The notes below the pieces were generated by a model, which saw only the letters and a program-made list of their open reading frames with translations, did not search any database and was not told where the DNA came from. A stretch of DNA of 64,000 nucleotides from positions 24,541 through 88,540 of the forward strand of contig NZ_FRXO01000015.1 in assembly GCF_900148505.1 (NCBI RefSeq). Direction: 5' to 3'. Positions 18,446 through 27,800 of this stretch are shown in pieces. The stretch is from Pseudoxanthobacter soli DSM 19599. Its GTDB lineage: Bacteria > Pseudomonadota > Alphaproteobacteria > Rhizobiales > Segnochrobactraceae. How positions within the stretch are numbered: the stretch's first letter is position 1; the number at the start of each line of letters is the position of its first letter. Position numbers and translations under genes: made by a program.

Positions 18446-21400
18446 ATGTCGTCCTTCACGGATATCTTCATCCGCCGGCCGGTGCTGGCGATCGTGGTCA
18501 GCCTGATGATCCTGGTGCTCGGCCTGCGCGCGATGGCCTCCATGCCCATCCTGCAATATCCGCGCACGCAGAACGCCATCGTGACCGTCACCACCACCTA
18601 TCCCGGTGCCGATCCGGACGTGGTGGCGGGCTTCATCACCACGCCGCTGGAGAATGCCATCGCCCAGGCGAACGGCATCGACTACATGACCTCCACCAGC
18701 ACCACCGGCACCAGCACGATCACGGTCAACCTGCGGCTCAATTACGATACCGGCAAGGCCCTCACCGAGATCAACACCAAGGTCAATTCGGTGCTGAACC
18801 AGCTTCCGTCCGGCACGCAGCAGCCGGTGCTGACGGTGAAGGTGGGGCAGACCATCGATTCGATGTATATCGGCTTCCGCAGCACGGCCATCGCGGCGAA
18901 CCAGATCACCGATTACCTGATCCGCGTGGTGCAGCCGAAGCTGCAGGCGGTGCAGGGCGTGCAGACGGCCGAACTGCTCGGCAGCAAGACCTTCGCCATG
19001 CGTGCGTGGCTCGACCCGATCCGCCTCGCGGCCTATGGCGTGACCGCCTCCGAGGTCTCCACCGCGCTCGGCAACAACGACTATATCGCCAGCCTCGGCA
19101 ACACCAAGGGCCAGATGGTGCAGGTGAACCTCACCGCCTCCACCAGCCTGCACAATGTCGAGGAGTTCAAGAACCTCATCGTCAAGGAAGAGAACGGCGC
19201 CATCGTGCGCCTGAAGGACGTCGCCAACGTCACGCTCGGCGCCGACGACTACGATTCCGCCACGATGTTCAACGGCCATGAGTCGGTCTATATCGGCATC
19301 CAGATCGCCCCGACCGCCAATCTGCTCGACGTCATCAAGGGTGTGCGGGCGGTGCTGCCGGAGATCGAGTCGCAGCTGCCGACCGGTCTCACCATGGGCG
19401 TCATCTACGATTCCTCGGAGTTCGTGAACTCCTCCATCGACGAGGTGATCCACACGCTGGTGGAGGCGCTGGCCATCGTCACCCTGGTGGTATTCGCCTT
19501 CCTCGGCTCGTGGCGGTCGGTGCTCATTCCCGTCATCGCCATTCCGCTGTCGCTGATCGGCACCTTCCTGATGATGCTGGCGTTCGGCTTCAGCATCAAT
19601 CTGCTCACGCTGCTCGCCCTGGTGCTGGCCATCGGCCTCGTGGTCGACGACGCCATCATCGTGGTGGAAAGCGTCAACCACCACATGGAAGAGGGCATGA
19701 CGGCGCGCGAGGCCGCCTTCGCCTCGGCGCGGCAGCTCGCCAATCCCATCATCGCCATGACGGTGGTGCTGATCGCCGTCTATGTGCCGATCGGCTTCCA
19801 AGGCGGGCTCACCGGCGCGCTGTTCACGGAATTTGCCTTCACGCTCGTCGGCGCGGTGACCATCTCCGCCGTGATCGCGCTCACCCTGACGCCGATGATG
19901 TCGGCCAACATGCTGAAGCCTGTGGACCACGCCGGCGGCGATCTCGAATCCCGCATGGTGCTGGCGGTGGACCGGGTGATGGGCGCCGTCACCGGCGCCT
20001 ATTCCCGCTCGCTCAGGGGCGCGCTCAACTACAAGCCCGTCACCGTGGTGTTCGCCGCGCTGGTGCTGTGCAGCGTCTACTGGTTCTACACCTCGGCCCA
20101 GAGCGAACTCGCCCCGGAGGAGGATCAGGGCATCATCCTCGCCCAGAGCATTTCGGCCCCGAACGCCACGCTGCAGCAGAAGCTGCTCTACGACGCGCAG
20201 ACCTACGACATCTTCAAGAAGCACCCGGAGACCGAGACGGTGTTCCAGGTGGAAAGCACCGGCACCAGCATCGCCGGCTGGGTGATGAAGCCCTGGGACG
20301 AACGCAAGGCGACGACCAAGACCCTCCAGCCCATGATCCAGCAGGAGCTGAACCAGGTCGCCGGCCAGAAGATCGTCGCCTTCCAGCAATCGCCCCTGCC
20401 GGGTTCGAACGGCCTGCCGATGCAGATCGTCATCGGCACCTCGGACGGATTCGACAAGCTCAACGAGGTGGCGACCAAGTTCCTGCAGGAGGCGCTGAAC
20501 ACCGGCCTGTTCATCTTCCTCAACAACGACCTGAAGATAGACCAGCCGCAGGCTTCCATCGTCATCGACCGCGAGAAGACCTCGCTCCTCGGCCTTTCCA
20601 TGAGCGACGTGGGCGGCGCACTGTCCTCGATGCTCGGCGGTGGCTATGTGAACTATTTCAGCCTGGACGGGCGATCCTACAAGGTCATCCCGCAGGCGAA
20701 GCAGGAAGCGCGGCTCAATACCGATCAGGTCCTGAACTATTACATGCGCCTGAAGGACGGGACCATGGTCCCCCTGTCCACGGTGGCGCGCGTGGAGACC
20801 AAGACCGTCCCGGAATCCCTCAACCACTTCCAACAGGTGAACGCCGCGACCATCGCCGGTGTCGTCGCTCCCGGCGTCACCACGGGCGATGCCATCGCCG
20901 CGCTGCAGGATCTGGCCCGCCGGACTCTGCCCGTCGGCTACACCCTCGATTTCGGCGGCGCCTCGCGGCAATACGTGCAGGAAAGCGGCGGCTTCATCAC
21001 CACCTTCGCCTTCGCGGTGATCGTGATCTTCCTGTCCCTCGCCGCCCTGTTCAACAGCTTCCGCGATCCGGTGGTGATCCTGCTGTCGGTGCCGATGTCG
21101 CTTGCCGGCGCGCTTCTGTTCATCAGCCTCGGCATTGGCGGCGCCAGCATCAACATCTACACCCAGGTGGGGCTCACCACGCTGATGGGGCTGATCAGCA
21201 AGCACGGCATCCTGATGCTGGAGGTCGCCAACGAGCTGCAACTCGCCGGCAAGTCGAAGCGGGAGGCCATCATCGAGGCGGCGACGCTGCGGCTGCGGCC
21301 GATCCTGATGACGACGGCGGCCATGGTGCTCGGCGTCGTTCCGCTGATCGTCGCCACCGGCGCCGGCGCGGCCTCGCGCTACAATCTCGGCCTCGTGATC

Positions 21401-21526
21401 GCCACCGGCCTCGCCATCGGCACCCTGTTCACGCTCTACGTGGTGCCGACGGCCTATGTGCTGATGGGCCAGACGCACCGCCGCGAGGTGGAAGAAGGCG
21501 AGCCGGTGCCCGTGCCGGCCGAATAG
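18446..21526 (+). CDS. RND family multidrug efflux pump, inner membrane subunit
   Basis: A 1026-residue HAE1-type proton/drug antiporter with 12 helices and two large periplasmic loops. It starts FIRRPVLAIVVSLMILVLG, and carries the TM4 proton-relay motif GLVVDDAIIVVE (Asp401-Asp402) and the second-half PILMTTAAMVLGVVPLI segment. Length and MSSFTDIFIRRPV resemble the MexK/VmeI-like subgroup, not AcrB itself. It takes substrates from the periplasm or outer leaflet and passes them to the adaptor and channel encoded upstream. Substrates cannot be predicted. Confidence 0.95.
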   Translation: MSSFTDIFIRRPVLAIVVSLMILVLGLRAMASMPILQYPRTQNAIVTVTTTYPGADPDVVAGFITTPLENAIAQANGIDYMTSTSTTGTSTITVNLRLNYDTGKALTEINTKVNSVLNQLPSGTQQPVLTVKVGQTIDSMYIGFRSTAIAANQITDYLIRVVQPKLQAVQGVQTAELLGSKTFAMRAWLDPIRLAAYGVTASEVSTALGNNDYIASLGNTKGQMVQVNLTASTSLHNVEEFKNLIVKEENGAIVRLKDVANVTLGADDYDSATMFNGHESVYIGIQIAPTANLLDVIKGVRAVLPEIESQLPTGLTMGVIYDSSEFVNSSIDEVIHTLVEALAIVTLVVFAFLGSWRSVLIPVIAIPLSLIGTFLMMLAFGFSINLLTLLALVLAIGLVVDDAIIVVESVNHHMEEGMTAREAAFASARQLANPIIAMTVVLIAVYVPIGFQGGLTGALFTEFAFTLVGAVTISAVIALTLTPMMSANMLKPVDHAGGDLESRMVLAVDRVMGAVTGAYSRSLRGALNYKPVTVVFAALVLCSVYWFYTSAQSELAPEEDQGIILAQSISAPNATLQQKLLYDAQTYDIFKKHPETETVFQVESTGTSIAGWVMKPWDERKATTKTLQPMIQQELNQVAGQKIVAFQQSPLPGSNGLPMQIVIGTSDGFDKLNEVATKFLQEALNTGLFIFLNNDLKIDQPQASIVIDREKTSLLGLSMSDVGGALSSMLGGGYVNYFSLDGRSYKVIPQAKQEARLNTDQVLNYYMRLKDGTMVPLSTVARVETKTVPESLNHFQQVNAATIAGVVAPGVTTGDAIAALQDLARRTLPVGYTLDFGGASRQYVQESGGFITTFAFAVIVIFLSLAALFNSFRDPVVILLSVPMSLAGALLFISLGIGGASINIYTQVGLTTLMGLISKHGILMLEVANELQLAGKSKREAIIEAATLRLRPILMTTAAMVLGVVPLIVATGAGAASRYNLGLVIATGLAIGTLFTLYVVPTAYVLMGQTHRREVEEGEPVPVPAE

Positions 21527-21779
21527 GCCGCCCCGGCGCCGTCACGCGGGATCGCGCGGCGGATGCCGGACCTATCATCCGGGCCGCGCAGCCCGATCCG
21601 ATGGCCGGCCCGGCGACGCCCGGGCCGGCCATTCGCGTTCCCACCTCGGCATATCCACCGCATACGATGGTTCAGCCGATCGAACGGTTCGTAGAATGGT
21701 CGCCCGGGCCGCACCGTGGAACTCTGCCCACCTCGGCCGCGCACATGTCGTGGCGCGGCGACAGCCGGGAGGTCGGGCC

Positions 21780-22187
21780 ATGCTGGCTTACGGATATGTC
21801 GCACTCGGGGGTGCCATCGGCTCCGCGCTGCGCTTCGGAATCAACCGCTGGCTCACCCTGCTTCTGGGCGATGCGCTGCCGTGGGGAACCATCCTCATCA
21901 ACATGGGCGGCTCGTTCATCATCGGCCTGTTCGCGACGCTGTTCGAGGGCGCGGCGGGCGCGTCGACCCCGCTCGAAATCCGCCAGTTCGTGCTGGTCGG
22001 CCTGTGCGGCGGCTTCACCACGTTCTCGTCCTTCAGCCTTCAGACCCTGACCCTGCTCCATTCCGGCGAACCCGTTCGCGCCTTCCTCAACATTGCCTTA
22101 TCGTTGGCGTTGTGTCTGGTCGCGGTCGCTGTGGGCTATCTCCTGCCCGGCGCACTCGCCACCATGTCCGGGAGTGCGGGAGCATGA
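21780..22187 (+). CDS. crcB: Fluoride ion channel Fluc/CrcB (copy 1)
   Basis: A 135-residue four-helix membrane protein. It shows the CrcB motifs GGAIGSALRFGINRW, PWGTILINMGGSFIIGL and GLCGGFTTFSSFSL, the Phe/Thr track that lines fluoride pores. It dimerises antiparallel and exports F-. Start at ATG 21780 with GGGAGG upstream. Its TGA stop overlaps the ATG of the next gene (ATGA), implying translational coupling. No fluoride riboswitch core is recognisable upstream. A second copy lies at 44367-44750. Confidence 0.95.
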   Translation: MLAYGYVALGGAIGSALRFGINRWLTLLLGDALPWGTILINMGGSFIIGLFATLFEGAAGASTPLEIRQFVLVGLCGGFTTFSSFSLQTLTLLHSGEPVRAFLNIALSLALCLVAVAVGYLLPGALATMSGSAGA

Positions 22188-22999
22188 GAATATTGGCGGT
22201 ACTGACGGGGGCGGCCAGCGTGCCGGCGGCACTCGACGCCGCGGAACTGGCGGCATCCGCGCTGGCGGGCGCCTCGATCGAGGCGCTGGAGGTCGTCGTC
22301 GACCCCGAGCATATGGTGGCCGCCAGCGAGGAGATCAGCATCCAGCGCTTGCGGGAGATGAGGGAGGGACCGCCCGAGGAACGCGCCCGGGCGGTGCGCA
22401 CGGCGTTCGACAACTGGATGGCGCGACGGGACCCGAAGGCGGCGCCGGTCGTCTGGCGCTCCGTCACCGGCGCGGAAACCGAGAGCGTGATCCGCGAGGC
22501 CGCGCCGGACGTGGCGCTGCTGACCCTGCCCCACGACGGCAACATGGATGCCTCGGACGCGCTTCACGCCGCGATCTTCTCGACAGGCAGGCCCCTGCTG
22601 TTGGTGCCTCCGGCATGGCGCGCGGCGGCGCGCGCCGGCTTCGCCCACATCGCCGTCGGGCTGATCGACGACGACACCATGCGCCGCGCCATCGTCGCCG
22701 CGGAACCCTGGCTGCGCGCCGCCACCCGGATATCGGCCATCAGCGTCATGGGGAAGAGCAACGTGAGTGCCGATCCGGCCACGATGTGGCCGCTCACTTC
22801 GATCGTGCCCGAGTTCCGGATGGTGCCGCCGACCGACGAGCCGACGGCGAGCCGGCTTGTCCGGGAAGCGGATCGTCTGGGCGCAGACCTCCTGGTCGCC
22901 GGGGCCTACGGGCACATGGAACTGACGGAATGGCTGTTCGGCGGGGTCACGCGGGAACTCTTGGCGGTCGCCGACCTGCCGCTCCTGCTCGCCCACTGA
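22184..22999 (+). CDS. Universal-stress-protein (UspA)-like protein
   Basis: A 271-residue protein resembling tandem UspA domains. The second half keeps the recognisable C-terminal pattern ADLLVAGAYGHMELTEWLFGGVTRELLAVADLPLLLAH, close to the GxxGHSRxREWVFGGVTR-type ATP-binding region. The first half is degenerate (starts MRILAVLTGAASVPAALDAAELA, no clear G-2x-G-9x-G). Such tandem proteins are cytoplasmic stress factors of unknown activity. The start overlaps the crcB stop by 4 bp, so the two are co-translated; a link to fluoride stress is inferred from position only. Confidence 0.85.
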   Translation: MRILAVLTGAASVPAALDAAELAASALAGASIEALEVVVDPEHMVAASEEISIQRLREMREGPPEERARAVRTAFDNWMARRDPKAAPVVWRSVTGAETESVIREAAPDVALLTLPHDGNMDASDALHAAIFSTGRPLLLVPPAWRAAARAGFAHIAVGLIDDDTMRRAIVAAEPWLRAATRISAISVMGKSNVSADPATMWPLTSIVPEFRMVPPTDEPTASRLVREADRLGADLLVAGAYGHMELTEWLFGGVTRELLAVADLPLLLAH

Positions 23000-23025
23000 G
23001 ACGCTTGTCGATCGGCACAGCGCTG

Positions 23026-23055
23026 GAGAGCCCATCCTGCTCGAGAGCCCATCCT
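23026..23055. repeat. Short direct repeat, two copies
   Basis: The 13-mer GAGAGCCCATCCT occurs at 23026-23038 and 23043-23055 in the 96-bp convergent gap after the Usp gene, just before repeat-family copy A. No function is evident. Confidence 0.6.
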
Positions 23056-23057
23056 CT

Positions 23058-23099
23058 CGTTGCGATCGGATGATGCCGTCCGATCGAACAGCGCTCTAG
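23058..23099. repeat. Intergenic palindromic repeat, copy A
   Basis: Contains the inverted pair GATCGGA / TCCGATC around TGATGCCG, followed by AGCGCTCTAG. On the minus strand it reads TAGAGCGCT..., and that TAG is the stop codon of the response regulator gene (23096-23098). Related copies lie at 36980, 44333, 46304 and 48036. It may also serve as a convergent transcription stop. Confidence 0.65.
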
Positions 23100-24025
23100 A
23101 ATTCGCCGATGGCGCGGGCGGCCAGGATGGCCGCGGAGGCGCGGTTCTCAACGCCGAGCTTGGCGTAGATCTGTTCGAGGTGCTTGTTCACCGTGCGCGG
23201 GCTGAGGCCGAGGATGTCGCCGATATCGCGGTTGGACTTGCCGCGCGCGATCCAGACCAGCACCTCCGCCTCCCGCGCGGTCAGGGCATAACGCTGCTTC
23301 AGCACGGCCTCCTGACCGGCGGTGTCGTCGCTCGTCAGGCGGAACAGGAATTCGTCCTCGCCGGTCTTGCCGAGGAGAGACAATTCCAGCCGGCGCCCGT
23401 CCGATGCGGCGAGCGTGACCGGCGCAGGCGGGCCGCCAGATCCATTTCCCCGCAGCCAGTCCCGAAGGCTTTCCGGCAGGAGAAGCGTGCCGTCCGTCGC
23501 GGCGGCGAGGCTGACGCCGAGCAGGCGCAGCGCCTGGGGCGTCGACCACAGCACGCGGCCGTCGCGGTCGGCGGCGAGCAGGTAGCGGCCGGCGGTGTCG
23601 AGCGCCGCCCGCGCGCTGGCAGCCGAGCGGGCATTGGCGAGGTGGACGCGGATGCGCGCGAACAGCTCGTCGAGATTGATCGGCTTCGTCACATAGTCGA
23701 CGCCGCCCGCCTCCAGCCCCTGCACGATGTGCTCGGTCTCCGTCAGCCCGGTCATGAAGATGATCGGGACGTGGGCGAGCGGGCCGGCCTTCAGCCGCCG
23801 GCAGGTCTCGAAGCCGTCCATGCCGGGCATGAGCGCGTCCATCAGCACCACGTCGGGCGTGATGCGCTCCACCAGGGCCAGCGCCTGCTCGCCCGCGGTC
23901 GCGACCAGCACCGTCACCCCGGAAAGCTCCAGGGCGTCGGTCAGCAGCTTCAGGGTCTCGGGCGAATCGTCGACGACAAGAACGATGTCGCGCGCGCCCG
24001 GCAGAACCGCCCGCACATCAGCCAT
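23096..24025 (-). CDS. Two-component response regulator, REC plus LuxR-type HTH
   Basis: A 309-residue regulator. A receiver domain (residues 14-130) has the acidic pair VVDDSPE, phospho-acceptor Asp63 in VVLMDALMPGMDG and Lys in YVTKPINLDE. A middle segment (about 135-235) looks like a reduced PAS fold (RYLLAADRDGRVLWSTPQALRLLG). The C-terminal LuxR HTH is LTAREAEVLVWIARGKSNRDIG and so on. Its ATG overlaps the 3' end of the hybrid kinase by 8 bp, so the two are coupled and almost certainly cognate. The divergent urt operon is the obvious candidate target, by inference. The stop codon lies in a repeat element. Confidence 0.92.
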   Translation of the reverse strand: MADVRAVLPGARDIVLVVDDSPETLKLLTDALELSGVTVLVATAGEQALALVERITPDVVLMDALMPGMDGFETCRRLKAGPLAHVPIIFMTGLTETEHIVQGLEAGGVDYVTKPINLDELFARIRVHLANARSAASARAALDTAGRYLLAADRDGRVLWSTPQALRLLGVSLAAATDGTLLLPESLRDWLRGNGSGGPPAPVTLAASDGRRLELSLLGKTGEDEFLFRLTSDDTAGQEAVLKQRYALTAREAEVLVWIARGKSNRDIGDILGLSPRTVNKHLEQIYAKLGVENRASAAILAARAIGEF

Positions 24026-27000
24026 GGTCCGCCAGCCCCTCCAGCATCCGTGTCATGCGGTCGAAATCGAAGGCGTTCATGTGGCGCCGGGTCTCGTCGA
24101 TGAAGGCGGGATCGACGCCGTCGCCTTCGAGGGCGGCGAGCTTGGCTTCGATGCCGCGAACATAGCCGATGCGCGCGAGGCCAAGAAGCTCCGCCACGTC
24201 GCCCGCGCGCGGGCCGGGCGTCCCCGGGGCGGCGGGAGCGGGCGGCGGCGCCCCCGCGACCGATCCCTCCTTCGCCTCGTCCCTAGTCGGCCCGGTCTCG
24301 TCCGCATCGATCCAGACGAGGTCGAGCAGCACCTGGATGCGTTCGAGCAATTGGCGCAGGTCGAACGGCTTCGGCAGCGTCTCGTTGTGCACCGCATGCT
24401 CGCCGGCATCCGGCGGCGTGTCGCCGATATTGGCCGAGAGCATCACGATCGGGGCGGTGTGGCCGCGCCGGCGAAGGTGGCGGGCGAGTTCCCACCCCGT
24501 CATGCCGGGCATCGAGATGTCGAGCAGGAACAGGTCGGGCCGGATTTCGGAAACGAGGTCGAGGCAGGCCGGCCCGTCGACGGCGTCGAGCACCAGGAAG
24601 CCGATCGGCTCCAGCGCCTCGTGGATCAGGTCGCGGTGATCGTCGTCGTCGTCGACCACGAGCACGGTGCGCCGGGGACCCTCGTAGTCGCGAATCTGCT
24701 TGGCCGGGGCCGGGGCCGGCTTCGGGCGCGCCACCGCCGACAGCATCAGCCGCGCCTGGAACCGGCTGCCTTCGCCGACCGTGCTGGAGACGGAGATGTC
24801 GCCGCCCATCAGCTCGGTCAGAAGCTTGGTGATGGTGAGCCCGAGGCCGAGGCCGGCGGCCGCCCGCACGGTGGCGTCGTGCCCGCGCTCGAACGGCTCG
24901 AACACGCGCTCGATCTCGTCGGGCGGAATGCCCGGCCCGGAATCCTCCACCGCGATGGTGGCGACCTGGTTGCGGTAGCCGACCTTGAGCGCGACGTGGC
25001 CGCGCTCGGTGAACTTGATCGCGTTCGACAGGAGATTGATAAGGATCTGCCGCAGCCGCTTCTCGTCGGTGACGACCACCTCCGGCAATCTCGCCGCCTC
25101 GAAGCGGAAATCGAGCCCCTTGGCGCGCGCCTGCAGGCGGAACATGTCGACGAGTTGTTCGAGGAACTCGCCGATGCGCACCTCGTTGCGCTGGATCTGG
25201 AGCCGGCCGGCCTCGATCTTGGAGATGTCCAGAAGGCCGTCGATCAGGCCGGAGAGGTGTTCCGCGTTGCGGCGGATCGATTGCAGGCCGCCGATCCGCC
25301 GGGGCGGAAAGGCCGGGTCGCGCTCCAGGATCTGGGCGTAGCCGAGCACGGCGTTCAGCGGCGTGCGCAGTTCGTGGCTGAGCCCGACGACGTAGCGGCT
25401 CTTGGCGAGGTTCGCCGCCTCGGCGATCTCCTTCGCCTTCTGCAGCGCGGCGTCGGTGCGGCGGTGGGCGGCGATCTCGCGCAGCAGCAAGGTGTTCTGG
25501 CGCATGGATTCCTCCTGCGCCACCCGCCGGCTTTCGTTCGCCAGCACGAAGAACCAGCCGGAGATGCCGGCGATGATCATCAGGATGAAGAACGCCGCCC
25601 AGAGCGTGCGCCCGACGATGTCGCCGTGCACCTCGCCGGTCGAGGTCACCACCGTGTAGATGATGACGAGCAGGCCGCCGATGACGAGCGCAAACAGCGC
25701 CATCACCCAGGCATATTGGCCGATGCGCGAATTGAACCGGGCGACGACGTGCTCCGGCAGCACCGTCGAGAGCGCGCTGATCGCCTGCGCCTGGAACCGG
25801 GCCTTCGGCTTGCAGAGATCGTGGCAGCGCGCGTCGAGCGAGCAGCACAGCGAGCAGATCGGCCCGGAATAGGCGGGGCAGAACGCCATGTCCTCCGGCT
25901 CGAAATGGTGCTCGCAGACGCTGCAGCGGATCTCGGTGCGGTTCTGCCAGTGGGCGCGCGGCTTGCGGGCGAGATAATAGCGCCCGCCGGTCGCCCAGGC
26001 GATGGCCGGCGTGGCGACGAGGGCCACGACGAGCGCGATGAACGGCGCGAGCGCCTGCGCCACCGGCCCGAACACCCCGAACAGCGCGACGAGCGCGACG
26101 AGGGCCGCGAGCCCCATGCCGCCGACGCCGACCGGGTTCACGTCGTAGAGGTGGGCGCGCTTGAACTCGATTCCCGGCGGGCTGAGGCCGAGCGGCTTGT
26201 TGATGACGAGATCGGCCACCATCACGCCGAGCCAGGCGACGGCGGCGATGGAGAACACGCCGAGGGTGCGCTCCAGCGCGCGGTAGATGCCGAGTTCCAT
26301 CAGCATCAGCGCGATGGCGACATTGAACACCAGCCACACCACCCGGCCCGGATGGCTGTGGGTGAGCCGCGAGAAGAAGTTCGACCACGCCAACGAGCCG
26401 GCATAGGCGTTCATCACGTTGATCTTGAGCTGCGACACCACCACGAAACCGGCGGTGACGGCGAGCACCACGCCCGATGAGGAAAACACGTAGCCGAACG
26501 CGACGTGGAACATCTGCGCCGGCTCGGCGGCATGGTCCTCGGGCACGCCCGCGCGCAGCGCCAGATAGGCGAGGAAGGAGCCGGCCAGCAGCTTCGGCGC
26601 GCCGAGGATGATCCAGCCCGGGCCGGCGAACAGCAGCGCCGCCGACCAGCCCCTGCCCGTGCGCGGCGCTTCCCGGTCGTATTCGCGCGGCGGCAGGAAG
26701 CGCAGGAAGTCGACCTGTTCGCCGATCTGGGGAATGAGCGCCAGGATCACCGCGGCGGCCGCCCCGAAATGCAGCAGGTCGAAGGTCGCCGATGGCGTCG
26801 CGGTCGGATGGCCGGGCGCGCCGCCGAAGGCCGTCCAGGCCTGGATTGCGGGCCAGTCGTGGATGGCGATGAACACGAACGGCAGGATGTTGAGCACGAT
26901 CCAGACCGGCTGGGTCCAGAGCTGGAAGCGGCTGATGCCGGTGATGCCGTGGGTGACGAGCGGAATGACCGCCAGCGACGAGATGATGTAGCCGAGCCAG

Positions 27001-27446
27001 AGCGGAATGCCGAAGCACAGCTCCAGCGCCGACGACATGATCGACGCCTCGATGGCGAACAGCATGAAGGTGAACGTCGCATAGATCAGCGACGTGATGG
27101 TGGAGCCGATATAGCCGAAGCCCGCGCCGCGCGTCAGGAGATCGATGTCGACGCCGTAGCGGGCGGCATAGCGCGCGATGGGGATGCCGGTCAAAAGGAT
27201 CACGACGCTGACGGCGAGGATCGCGGCCACCGCATTGGTGAAGCCGTAGCTCAGCGTGATGGCGCCGCCGATCGCCTCCAGCGCCAGGAACGAGATCGCG
27301 CCGATCGCCGTCTGCGCCACGCGCCCGGCCGACCAGCGCCGCGCCCGCTTGGCGGTGAAGCGAAGGGCGTAGTCCTCCAGCGTCTGGTTGGCGACCCAGC
27401 GGTTGTATTCCCGCCGGACCGGGAGGATGCGCTGACGCCCCGACAT
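24018..27446 (-). CDS. Hybrid sensor histidine kinase with NCS1 permease-like N-terminal domain and Cys-rich module
   Basis: About 1142 residues. Residues 15 to about 490 match an NCS1 (cytosine/purine/allantoin) permease: N-terminal YNRWVANQTLEDYALRF and about 12 hydrophobic helices. A cluster of eight cysteines follows (508-545; C-x2-C-x11-C-x7-C-x2-CC-x5-C-x3-C), probably metal-binding. Then come two helices (about 579-635), HisKA with His691 in GLSHELRTPLNA, HATPase (NLLSNAIKF, DSGPGIP, GLGLGLTI) and a receiver with Asp976 (FLLDISMPGMTGWE). The 100-residue tail has no HxxKG, so no Hpt domain. Start ambiguous: ATG 27446 is chosen because conservation begins just after it; 27488 and 27539 are alternatives. 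It is coupled to the response regulator and divergent from urtA. A sensor of purine-related or urea nitrogen is inferred. Confidence 0.9.
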   Translation of the reverse strand: MSGRQRILPVRREYNRWVANQTLEDYALRFTAKRARRWSAGRVAQTAIGAISFLALEAIGGAITLSYGFTNAVAAILAVSVVILLTGIPIARYAARYGVDIDLLTRGAGFGYIGSTITSLIYATFTFMLFAIEASIMSSALELCFGIPLWLGYIISSLAVIPLVTHGITGISRFQLWTQPVWIVLNILPFVFIAIHDWPAIQAWTAFGGAPGHPTATPSATFDLLHFGAAAAVILALIPQIGEQVDFLRFLPPREYDREAPRTGRGWSAALLFAGPGWIILGAPKLLAGSFLAYLALRAGVPEDHAAEPAQMFHVAFGYVFSSSGVVLAVTAGFVVVSQLKINVMNAYAGSLAWSNFFSRLTHSHPGRVVWLVFNVAIALMLMELGIYRALERTLGVFSIAAVAWLGVMVADLVINKPLGLSPPGIEFKRAHLYDVNPVGVGGMGLAALVALVALFGVFGPVAQALAPFIALVVALVATPAIAWATGGRYYLARKPRAHWQNRTEIRCSVCEHHFEPEDMAFCPAYSGPICSLCCSLDARCHDLCKPKARFQAQAISALSTVLPEHVVARFNSRIGQYAWVMALFALVIGGLLVIIYTVVTSTGEVHGDIVGRTLWAAFFILMIIAGISGWFFVLANESRRVAQEESMRQNTLLLREIAAHRRTDAALQKAKEIAEAANLAKSRYVVGLSHELRTPLNAVLGYAQILERDPAFPPRRIGGLQSIRRNAEHLSGLIDGLLDISKIEAGRLQIQRNEVRIGEFLEQLVDMFRLQARAKGLDFRFEAARLPEVVVTDEKRLRQILINLLSNAIKFTERGHVALKVGYRNQVATIAVEDSGPGIPPDEIERVFEPFERGHDATVRAAAGLGLGLTITKLLTELMGGDISVSSTVGEGSRFQARLMLSAVARPKPAPAPAKQIRDYEGPRRTVLVVDDDDDHRDLIHEALEPIGFLVLDAVDGPACLDLVSEIRPDLFLLDISMPGMTGWELARHLRRRGHTAPIVMLSANIGDTPPDAGEHAVHNETLPKPFDLRQLLERIQVLLDLVWIDADETGPTRDEAKEGSVAGAPPPAPAAPGTPGPRAGDVAELLGLARIGYVRGIEAKLAALEGDGVDPAFIDETRRHMNAFDFDRMTRMLEGLADHG

Positions 27447-27800
27447 CGCTTGCTTTCGCCCCTCCCCCGACCGGTCCGGCGCCGGCATCGCGGGCGAACG
27501 CCCGGCCTCGCGCACCCGCGAGGATGCGTGCTTTGGCATCGATCCGCACGCTTGTCCACGGGATCGCTCGCCTCATGCGATGCAAACCGGATGCCGTTTC
27601 GCAGCCCGCCCGCTCCATCGCCCCGGCAGCGCTGCGGGACGACCAAATTGCGCGGCGTTCCGCGGCCCTCCGGCACCTCCGCCGCCCCCTACGTCATTCG
27701 ACGTATTTGCTGCAGCGCGAGATGCGCCGACAGTCGGGGCTGGCTGGAAAGGCATCGTGCCGAAAAATAAGCCTCATCACCGCAAACAGGGGAACACTCC
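27447..27800. other. Divergent region between sensor kinase and urtA
   Basis: 354 bp without a convincing gene. The urtA end carries AGGGGA as ribosome site. I looked for sigma-54 (TGGCAC-N5-TTGC), NtrC-type dyads and FNR boxes and saw none. If the kinase starts at 27539 the region shrinks to 261 bp. It should contain the promoters of both units. Confidence 0.6.

Noticed and set aside
18191..21478. 1095-residue minus-strand frame over the RND pump
   Set aside because: Antisense to the RND subunit. His/Gln/Asp-rich composition without any recognisable motif.
21527..21779. Fluoride riboswitch upstream of crcB copy 1
   Set aside because: No GGNGATGG-type core or the downstream TGATG..CTAC-like half could be found, and the region is GC-rich without the pseudoknot pattern.
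24018..24350. C-terminal Hpt domain in the hybrid kinase
   Set aside because: The tail has no HxxKG motif. A histidine (RRHMNAF) is present, but the surroundings do not match.
24283..27618. 1111-residue alternative minus-strand frame over the hybrid kinase
   Set aside because: Arg-rich translation in a shifted frame; the kinase frame carries all conserved domains.
27447..27800. Sigma-54/NtrC promoter for urtA
   Set aside because: No TGGCAC-N5-TTGC hexamer pair or NtrC dyad was found on either strand, despite the nitrogen context.
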